Assembly (NCBI RefSeq): GCF_030272615.1
Contig: NC_081414.1
Span: 236,100,233 to 236,164,232, forward strand
Length of the DNA: 64,000 nucleotides
Origin: Cryptomeria japonica
Taxonomy: Eukaryota > Streptophyta > Pinopsida > Cupressales > Cupressaceae
Reading direction: 5' to 3'
Positions 56,301 through 64,000 of this stretch are shown piece by piece. Position 1 is the first letter of the stretch, and each line of letters opens with the position of its first letter. Under the pieces are notes generated by a model. That model was not told where the DNA came from, searched no databases, and saw only the letters and a program-made list of their open reading frames with translations. Made by a program: the position numbers and the translations under genes.

Positions 56301-57413
56301 ATCCAATGAAACAGTACCAGAACCCTGAACGGAAAGTTGTGCTGAGTCACCAACTGCAATATGTCGAGTGCCTGTAGGAGCAAGAGCGGTGACCAAATCC
56401 TGTGTGTGTGTCATATGGTGAGAGGCACCAGAATCTAGAATCCAAGTGGACGCTGAGGACAATGCTCGTGCAGAAAGAGCATGACCTTTCCCTGTGGGCT
56501 GTGAAGGAGGCTGTGGTGCACTGATATTATGCTGCTGCATGGCTTCCTCCAAAGCCTCTAAACGTTTCCAACACCTGGAAACGGGATGTCCTTCCTTGCC
56601 ACAAAAACTGCAAGGATCACCTGATTTCTTCTTAGTCTTGGAGGAAGACTCACCGGACTTTGAAGATTTGCCTTGTTTAGAATTGAATTGTGGTTTTGAA
56701 TCAGACTTAGGTGGTGGCTTGGAGGGATTCTCACTAGCCTCTGAATCTTTCTTAGGCTTCGGTTTCTGCTTCTGTTTTCCTTTGGAGGACTGGGCTACCA
56801 ATGCTTGGTTCTGTGAACCTGAAAGTGAATCCAACTGCTTAAGCTTAGCTTGCTCACGAGTCAGACGATCACAAAAGACCTCAAAAGAAGGCATGACATG
56901 TCGAGCACCCAAGGCATCCATGGTGGAATAGAAGGTCGAAGAGAAGATCTGAAATGGACCCCGAAGCTTGGAGAGAATCAGGAAAATGCACTCTGTATCA
57001 GTCTTAGTCTTACCACAACCCTGCAAGATAGATCTTTGCTGTTTGAACTTCATCAGAAAGTCCTCAATAGAAGGAAATGAATCAGGTACCAAGGAAGTTA
57101 ACTCTGCCTCAAGCTGCAAAGCTCTGAACTCGTTGACAGTACCAAAAAGTCCCTCAAACTTGGTCCAAATGGCTCGAGGAGTGATACAACCCTCAAGATG
57201 AAACTGGAGACTGTCGGAAATGTGTAAAGCCATCAATCCCATAGCCTGATCCATATTGTTCCTGTGCTGCATAATCTCAAAAGGACGTGTCAACTGAGGC
57301 TGAACTTCATCCAAACAGGACCATAACCCTTTTGACTGGAGAAGAGTCATCATGCGACCCTTCCAAGTGTGGTAATTATGCGGTGTGAGAGATTCAATAG
57401 GTCTGTCTCCCAT
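53385..57413 (-). pseudogene. Copia gag-pol polyprotein of G, complete except for one nonsense codon
   Basis: 1342 codons. Order: copia gag (residues 1-270) with knuckle CSFCGKEGHPVSRC; protease WILDSGASHHMT; GAG-pre-integrase LWHERFGHVNYRYLQQM..CHGCVLGKHH; integrase with HSDLMSF, RTDNGGEY and TPQQNGVAERKNRTL (the D, D, E residues are present); then RT with KARLVAKGFSQVEGIDY, FQMDVKSAFLHG and LYVDDLIITG; then RNase H with DSDWAGD, SSTEAEY and WCDNQSAI. The only break is TGA at 55494-55496 (sense ..IQS-stop-AMSSSFWAE), where relatives have Arg or Lys, a CGA-to-TGA type change. Start ATG at 57413 (MGDRPIESLTPHNYHTWKGR). All enzymatic motifs look functional. Confidence 0.95.
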
Positions 57414-58569
57414 CCTGTAAACTGTGCCTCAACTGCTCTGAATTTTTAATTATTATTAAGTGGTCTTTCAGAACTAGACAGAAGATGCAGAAGGGGGTTT
57501 GATTTTTTTTTTGTATTGGTGTTTGTAAATTCTAGTTTTCTGATGTAAATAACAGAAAGCAAAAGAAAACACCCCCCCACAATGCAAAAAACTAATCCCC
57601 AGTACAAACTGAAAGCCAGAAAATGATAGAAAGCAATAACGGGTTGAGACAAAATTTGGAGCACCTGAAGATTTTTCTGATAAAATAGACTGTAGATCTG
57701 AAAAGAGCACAGAACCACCTTTCCGACGCCTATTCGCTTTCGAAAAACGGAGTCCGTATGCAAAAGATATGGCTCCTGGAGTGCAAAAAACTTGTTCTGA
57801 CTTCGACTGGCAAAAAACACTACAAAACGGAAAAATCAGAAAAAAAGTTTCCATCTTTTAGATCGGGCTCGGAACCAGCTTTCCAACGCCTATTTTCATT
57901 CGAAAATCCGAGCTAAAATGCCCGAGTTATACCCGATTTAGTAAAACTGCTCCAAAAAAGCCCAAATAGGCCCTTTAAGCCCTCAAGGGCTTAAAAAAAA
58001 TAAGCCCCTGGTCCTCTGGACGACCAGGGGCGGGCGCAGGGGGCAACGCTGTGGTGGTGCACGGGCGGAGAGCAGCGCACGGGCTGGGCGCGAGCTGTGC
58101 GTGGGCGGTGGGCGGTGCGGCGGTGGAAGCCTGGCCGCGGCCGGTGGTTTCCGCCGGCGGCGGTGGCCGAGCGGTGGCCGCCGGGCTGCGCACCGACGGA
58201 GCGGGCTGTTTACACTGGCTGCGCTTTTTTTAAAACAAAAAAATTGCGTTTTTTAATTTTTTTTTGATTTTTTTTTTGAAAATCTGCCTCGGTTTTTGTG
58301 CCCTAGGGTCGTACGGCCTTGGGGCCAAAAAAAATTTGCCACCTGGTGCAACTGTGTCCAAATCGGACGAATTTTATATGGAAATAGGGGTTTTTGGGCG
58401 CTACGAGCTCAACGGTGAGGTCCGTTTGGGCTCAAAGTGCACCGAAAAAAAATACCCCTATTCCAAAATAAAAAACAGAATACAAACACAGATCTGATGC
58501 AACCAAAACCTGGATCTCAAAATCTTTCAAAAGTCTGAACAAGCTGCAGCAGATCTGGCTCTAATACCA
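57414..58569 (-). other. Leader of G with PBS and a very GC-rich island
   Basis: The sense leader runs from the PBS (58569-58558) to the gag ATG. 58012-58212 is extremely GC- and CpG-rich and is flanked by T/A homopolymers (58227-58280). A diverged duplicated block (gaacca.ctttcc.acgcctatt) occurs near 57711 and 57871. Open frames inside the GC island are compositional. Confidence 0.75.
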
Positions 58570-58887
58570 TGTAGGATTTGAGAAATACAAATCCACAGAA
58601 CCCAAAAGAAACCTGCATGCAAGAAACCTGTCACAGAGAAAGAGAGAGAACGAATACAAGGGTTTTGGCTCTGACAAAGAGAAAAGATGTATTATCAGAG
58701 AAAAATGAATCAAGAATATGAATAATACAAGAGATCAATCCTTATAAAGGAGATCAACACCAAAAGGAAAACCTAACCCTAAGGTGTGAGCATTTAATAA
58801 TTAAATATTAATTATTAAATGACTAATGTATGCATAAAGAGAAATCTTAAGAGGAGAGCAAAGTTAATTAATTACTTTACTCTAACA
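58570..58887 (-). repeat. 5' LTR of G
   Basis: 318 bp, plus-strand TGTAGGATTTGAG to ..ACTCTAACA. A TATA-like TTTATAAG lies at 58748 to 58741 in sense. Flanked by PBS and TSD gttgt. Confidence 0.97.
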
Positions 58888-58892
58888 GTTGT

Positions 58893-59708
58893 GTATATAC
58901 AAGAGGTTGAAATTGATAAATCAGTTTTGCCACAAGAAGTAAAAGAAGTTATAGATGACGAACAACATGTTCTGGATCATGAAAACTCTAATCATCAAAT
59001 TCTAGCTGATTTGTTAATGAGTTACCATTTTTTGTGAAAGAAGAAGACAATGAAATTTAGATAATAGTCATACTAGCTTTAAGACAACAAGAAAAAGCTC
59101 AAAACATTAATGTTCTGACTCCTCAAGAAAGCTACTACAATGTAAAAGATAGTCCTCATCCACAAAAAAATGAAAATGAGGATGAAGAGGACTCCTTTTG
59201 GGATGATCTCCAAATTTTTGTTGCAAAGTTAGGTGTCAATATTTCATTTTTAGAAGAAGCAAATAAGGAACGCTAGGGTATTGTAAATGAAATGGTTATT
59301 GAATCTCATAATCAAACTGATTTATTTGTTGAGCTTCCTTTGTTTGTTATTGATGATGAGGATAACATGTATGAGCTAACAAAGATGGCAAGTTGTGATC
59401 AGCAAGATAATGGAAATGAGATTGACAAAGTGTTGATCCTTGGGAAAATAAATGAAGACAACATGGTTGAGAAAGTCCAAGAGCTTGATATGCATGGTAG
59501 TATGGCTAAAATGAATGAAAATCAAGATAATCAGGAGCAAAAAATTGTTGAGAATATAATGCAAGAAAAAGTGGTGATTGAAGACGTAGTTGACAAAGAA
59601 GAAATCAGCAGAGGAAATCTAAAGATGAGTATTTCAAGGGGCTGTCCTATAAGATATCTTTTTCAGATTCGAGGTCAAGAAGACAACACAAGACAAGCTT
59701 ATGCCTAA
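58893..59708 (+). pseudogene. H ORF1, third piece (acidic)
   Basis: Directly after G the frame reads VYIQEVEIDKSVLPQEVKEV and, after stops, continues in the 138-codon open part 59292-59708. Very acidic, Asn/Gln/Glu-rich, no known domain. Continuity with 35001-37480 is inferred from TSD-based removal of F and G. Confidence 0.5.
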
Positions 59709-60069
59709 GAATGAAGCTTCAATAGAAGCACATCATTCTCATCTGGTCTATGCCCTTTCAAGTAGTAGTGTGTGTGAACAATATGAAGAGGTAATCCACT
59801 GTATTTTCATTCTTGGAGCAGCATTGTAGCTTTTTGTGAAGCACCTCTTCATTCTTCATTTTTCCTCAACTGTTCATAAGCTTTTGAAACATCCCAAGTT
59901 GGGAAGAAAAGGGTGCTATTTCCAAAAACCACTGAATGGTTTTGTGTGACCAAGGTTCATTCTTGGTTAGGATAGGGTAGAATAGGTTTCATTTCCGTGT
60001 TTTTTCCATTCCTCCAAGTGCTTTGGAACAAGGTTTTTTCCATTTCAGTTAAGTCTTTCCTTCCCCTAA
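59709..60069 (+). other. Non-coding interval between ORF1 and gag of H
   Basis: Stops in all frames; repeated 'ttccattt/ttcatttcc' words. No feature recognised. Confidence 0.4.
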
Positions 60070-61235
60070 GTGATTATGCACATTTCCAACCTTGTTAGAA
60101 GTTTGTTTCTATTTTTCTATGTTTCTAATAGTAATTATGGTGGAAATAGACATGAGTGTACCATGCTTGAGTCACTTTCATCCCTATTCCAAAAACCTAA
60201 AGTGACTGATACTCATGCTTATACCAATGATGCTAGAAACATTCATGAACAACCCTATGCACGTACTTTCCAAGGCCAAAGCAATGCCAATGCTCATACC
60301 CAACAACAAGAGAATACTCAAGATCATTATAATACCTACCTACACCAGAAGACCACGTATTAGATTTGGTGGCAATACTCAAGATCATGCTTACAATAAC
60401 AATTATGACCATGGTCATGACACATATAATCGTCCTAGGCCTAGTGCTTCGTATCATAATACAATACCAGGTGGTCCATTAAAAAAATATATTCCTCCCC
60501 CACTTGATCATATATATGACCAATATCATTACACTACGTCCCTCCTCCTCCACCTAGTGGCTCAGGCATGGAAATACCTCAAAGAGACAAAGCACCACCT
60601 AGCAGTGATTTGCAACAATAGATTAGGGAATTACAACAACAAATAGAAAATATGAAAAAACCAACAAAGGATTACACAATTCATGACATGTATCCTTATT
60701 CGTTTGATAGAAGCATACCAATGCCTTCTTTTCCTCCACAATTCATGGTACCAAAATTTAACAAGTATAAGAGAAAAGGAGACTCCAAGGCACACATTAG
60801 AGATTTTTTCATGGCTTGTATAGAGGTGGAAAAAGAAGATTCCTCCTTGATGAGACTATTTCCACAAAGTTTAGGTGGACAAGCCATGGAATGGTTTTCA
60901 CAATTTCCACTTGGGATTAAGTCATGAGGTGAATTGGCAGAGGCCTTTATACAACATTTCTCATACAACATTGAATGTGAAGGATCAATAACCACTTTGT
61001 GCAACACAGAGTGGAAAAATGGAGTCTTTTGCATCATTTTTACAGCAATGGAAAAGTTTGGCTAGTTGATGCCCTTGTTAAATTCCACAAAAGAAAATGG
61101 TTGAGATGTTTACCCAAAATGTGAACAAAGACATTGGATATGAACTTCGAATAACATGTTTGTCTACCTTCAAGGAAGTTATTGAAAAGGGTCTATCAGT
61201 TGAGAAGGTCCTCATTAATGTCATAACCTGATTTT
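60070..61235 (+). pseudogene. H gag (Ty3-type), decayed
   Basis: A likely gag start is ATG 60568 (MEIPQRDKAPPSSDL). The frame continues with ENMKKPTKDYTIHDMYPYSF, PKFNKYKRKGDSKAHIRDFF and GGQAMEWFSQFPLGIKS, the standard retrotransposon gag core of Tat-like elements. Breaks: TAG near 60619, TGA at 60925-60927 (TGG to TGA in a conserved Trp), a frameshift near 61010 and a stop near 61066. Recognisable gag goes on to EKGLSVEKVLI at about 61215. Zinc knuckle, protease and pol are missing. Confidence 0.8.
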
Positions 61236-62511
61236 CATAAGCCTTATTATTATTAAATAATTAAAAATGGTTTAATATTTAGAATAAAAGTATGTATTTA
61301 GACTTCTGATTTATCTGGATGGACTTGATATACTCTGGTATTTTGATTTTTACCAATGAATGAATGAAAATACTTTGTTTCAAATTGAGATGCAAATGTG
61401 ATGATATTTACACATTAGATTGAATTTTTAAAAAGAAATTATGATGCTTATATGTAAATGGTAATATATTGTTATCTATATTGGCTGACTGTTTGATGTT
61501 TTTATGAGTCATGAGTTTGTGCAGGGTGTTGAAGACGAACATGTGGTTGAGGTAGAGGCCTCCTAGCTTAATGGTAGCAAAAGTTGAGATGAGATTTGCA
61601 CACACACATACTTAAATTTATAGCGATACATTGCATTATATGAGTGGCTAACTTAGTTTTGATTTACTTTGCATTCATAAATGTTTAAACCATACATAAG
61701 TCTATATAAACAATTTTAATTTACACTTTATATGAAAATTAGCAAAGAAAATAAAAGATCCTATGTTTCTTTTATCAATTATGATCTTTTGAAAATTATC
61801 CCCATAAATAAGATACTTTACTTGCAAATTGATGAGAACTCAAAAATAATTCTTTAATCATTTGATATTAGATCTTTATACAAATTTCCCCCACGTGCTA
61901 ATGGCTATATTAATTTTTAAATGCAAACTAACTACTCAGTGTAGTGGAGGCAAGCAAACTAGACATATGTAACTCTTAAACAAAACTAACGGCCACTTAG
62001 CAGCCACCTAAACTCTAATCACTTCTAAACTTGGAGAAATGAGTTGCCGTAATTGCAGAAGTTCGACATGCACCAAGGGGCCTCTGAAGAGAGGAGATCA
62101 GATTTTCGTCTTTATTCTAGAAGAGGAAGGCTAATATAATTTCTTGGGTGATAACACCTGGGGCGGAAGATAGTGGGAGGTGCTCTGCTGTTTTAAGGTT
62201 CACTAACCATCGAATAGAAGCATAACCAGCTAAACAGGAAAATTATTCTGAAGCACGTGGTGGAGTTGGAAGAAGAAACGAGAGGAGAGTGCTGTCTAAA
62301 ATTTTCAGGTTCTTTTGATTCTTAACTTTCTTAAATATTTTATTCATTACCCCATTGTATCCCTATGTCTGGCATGATTTAAATGAGCTAAGAATTACTT
62401 AGATTTTCCTTGTTCCTGGAGTGATATTCTTTAAAAAAAAAACATCTGTATGTTCACATCTTATAAATTATGATTAAGAACAATCGATTATTTTAATATA
62501 GATTTGGAAGC
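61236..62511. other. AT-rich region without recognised genes
   Basis: H gag similarity ends abruptly at about 61235 (..aatgtcat|aacctgattttc). The following 1.3 kb is AT-rich, with stops in all frames, no LTR ends and no repeat shared with the rest of the window. It may be part of the Helitron or of genomic origin. Confidence 0.4.
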
Positions 62512-62718
62512 TCAGAAAATCGAATCTCCTGTGGTTTTTGTAGATTGAGGATCCATTCCACTAATAGCCCATACAAGAATGAGTAAACAAACACCTCCAA
62601 ACCACAATCGATTGATGAAATAGAACTTATTTTTTATGTTTTTTGTTCCTTGGTCTATTCTTGCTGCCCTCTGACCAGCCAAAGATTCGCTCACCTGGTA
62701 ATTGTTTAGGCTGTCCAT
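62512..62718 (-). CDS. Small single-pass membrane protein ORF, 68 aa, unknown
   Basis: Complete ORF with ATG at 62718 in good context (AATAATGGA). A polar, charged N-terminus (MDSLNNYQVSESLAGQRAAR, then a Lys/Asn-rich stretch) precedes one hydrophobic segment (LWFGGVCLLILVWAIS, about residues 39-54) and a short polar tail. Composition is balanced and unlike the AT-driven spurious frames nearby, so it may be a real exon or a gene fragment picked up by the adjacent Helitron. I do not recognise the family. Confidence 0.4.
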   Translation of the reverse strand: MDSLNNYQVSESLAGQRAARIDQGTKNIKNKFYFINRLWFGGVCLLILVWAISGMDPQSTKTTGDSIF

Positions 62719-62776
62719 TATTTGGCAATGGTAATTTTTTTATTTTTTTATTTTAGATCTCTAAAGCCCTTTTTAT

Positions 62777-64000
62777 ATGCATATCTCTAAAGTCCAACTT
62801 CACGAATATGCCTTGCACCTTATGCGGTTCCACGACAATAGATTTGGCCAACATCCACGCTTTAGATACTTCCTTCTAAACCTTATGATGCGCCACCACA
62901 ACCAATCTCTTGACGCAGTATTTATCAAAAAAAAAGTAGAGGACAACGTACCAACCACAAGTGAAGGCCTCCATACCCATTTAAAAAATTTACCAGACAA
63001 CCAATTAGCAGATCAACTAATGGGATCTACTTTACGAGGAACACGGTCATATTGGAATAAGTCTCGAACAGATCTAACAACTATGATCAACCAAATAGGT
63101 ACCCCTACATTGTTCTTCACATTAAGTGCTGCAGATACAAAGTGGCCTGACCTACACAAGTTTTCACGGAAAACAATACACCTTCAATACTCTCAAACAA
63201 GCAACGCATAGATAATGTGATTACAAATCCACACACAACATTCCTATATCTACATCTACGATTCACAATCTTCTGTGAAGAGGTCATCGAAAAGCTCATG
63301 CATGCAAAAGACTATTGGTATCACTATGAATGGCAACACAGAGGTTCTGCACATATACATGGGTTCCTATGGCTACATAATGCACCAAACATGGATGAAC
63401 TAGCCTGGGAAAATCCTACACAAGTGAGAATAGCAAAAGAATTCTTCGACAACTATGTCACTGCTTGGAACCCTCGTTCTAAATAGAAGTGCAATGGATG
63501 ATCCATGCTTGCTAAATACATCTGAGATTTTCTCCAAAAATCCATACACAGATTATGAGGAACTACTTCATCGCGTACAAAGGCACACAAAATGTACCAA
63601 AAGAACTTGCCTACGTAAGAAAGGTAAACATGTGCAATGTAGATATAAAGCCTCATGGAAAGAATGCATGGAATCTACTTTATTCTATGATGAATCGGGA
63701 CAAAAATCTTACGAACCATCAAGAAATGATGATAGGCTGAAAATCCACAACCTAGAAATGCTCTCAATATGGAGAGCTATTATATAGATTGCCAACCAAT
63801 AATCTCACAACTCCATGTCTTCAAATACATTGCTAAGTATGCATCTAAAGCTGAAAGAAAATTAGAATGACAAGAATTTATTCAAATGAAAGACCAGAAG
63901 ACCAAGCCTTAAGAGCATACCAAAAGTTTATGACTGAGATTGTTTCAGAAAGAAATATAGGAGCACAAGAAACATGCCATATGCTACAAAAATTACCACT
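62777..64000 (+). pseudogene. Helitron Rep/helicase gene, N-terminal part, frameshifted, running off the window
   Basis: Helitron-like N-terminal domain: FRYFLLNLMMRHHNQ, LRGTRSYWNKSRTDL, GTPTLFFTLSAADTKWPDLH. Then the rolling-circle Rep region with WQHRGSAHIHGFLWLHN, which contains the HUH-type His pair, and a Cys-rich stretch near 63590-63650. Later conserved pieces are KYIAKYASKAERK (about 63820) and GAQETCHM (63961). Frame changes near 63160 and 63480 and stops at 63785 and 63868 show decay. The catalytic Tyr region and helicase would lie right of the window. The 5' TC terminus was not identified. Confidence 0.85.

Larger units (their letters stand above)
52846..58887 (-). mobile_element. 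Element G: young, nearly intact Ty1/copia retrotransposon
   Basis: 5' LTR 58887 to 58570, PBS (TGGTATTAGAGC, 58569 to 58558), leader, single gag-pol frame 57413 to 53385, PPT (TTAAGGGGGG, near 53173-53164), 3' LTR 53163 to 52846. Perfect TSD gttgt (52841-52845, 58888-58892). The two 318-bp LTRs differ at two positions only, so it is the youngest element here. Confidence 0.97.
34773..61235 (+). mobile_element. Element H: Tat/Ogre-like gypsy element (PBS, ORF1, gag), split by J, F and G
   Basis: PBS at 34778, acidic ORF1 (35001-59708 in pieces), gag (60070-61235). Insertions J, F and G account for most of the distance. An extra ORF upstream of gag is an established trait of Ogre/Tat gypsy elements. 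Sequence homology ends at about 61235; pol and 3' LTR are not seen. It is heavily mutated and is the oldest element of the right stack. Confidence 0.7.

Noticed and set aside
54956-57201. Plus-strand ORFs opposite the G polyprotein
   Set aside because: Antisense shadows of a well-supported copia gag-pol.
57975-58233. Ala/Pro- and Gly/Ala-rich ORFs on both strands of the GC island
   Set aside because: Open only because of GC bias; they sit in the untranslated leader of G.

Overview
The window is repetitive nuclear DNA of a large-genome seed plant. Long LTRs, stacked insertions, decayed retroelement ORFs and the absence of any convincing housekeeping gene all fit this. A gymnosperm (conifer) is my inference from the style of the elements, not something shown by a diagnostic gene. 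I see no rRNA, tRNA, CRISPR or bacterial feature. Almost every base belongs to an LTR retrotransposon. Boundaries come from TG..CA LTR ends, primer binding sites (PBS), polypurine tracts (PPT) and 5-bp target-site duplications (TSDs). Names such as A, E1a and K are mine.

Left stack (1-30592). A Ty1/copia element K (minus strand; gag-protease at 19616-21077, LTR from 21142 to 30592) is the host. E1a (minus, to 19615) lies in its pol and E1b (minus, 22119-30077, TSD gcttc) in its LTR. E1a is split by E2 (plus, 7703-16409, TSD caccc) and ends at element A (plus, 1-5619). A is the 3' part of a gypsy-like element that carries an antisense, spliced plant mobile domain (PMD) gene.

Middle (30593-34777). 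Gene-free AT-rich DNA leads into the 5' LTR of gypsy element H.

Right stack (34778-61235). H has a Tat/Ogre-like layout: PBS, an acidic ORF1, then gag. It is broken by solo LTR J (35626-36944), by element F (37481-52816, TSD gaaag) and by a young, almost intact copia element G (52846-58887, TSD gttgt, LTRs differing at 2 of 318 bases). F is itself split by E1c (43261-51099, TSD cctac). The right end holds a small membrane-protein ORF and a decayed Helitron Rep gene.

Most unusual content. E1 (three copies) and E2 are two LTR families with no reverse transcriptase, RNase H or integrase. E1 encodes gag plus a protease-like domain whose active site reads D-P-S. E2 encodes a repeat-rich protein with a D-N-G retropepsin domain and a G-patch-like segment. 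They share the same PBS, an identical 20-bp PPT and an ~80-bp hairpin module, so they look like non-autonomous partners using one replication machinery. F is another RT-less element: a zinc-knuckle gag plus a long unrecognised second ORF that can be followed through the E1c insertion. Old copies carry many CAG-to-TAG and CGA-to-TGA stops, as expected from deamination of methylated cytosines.
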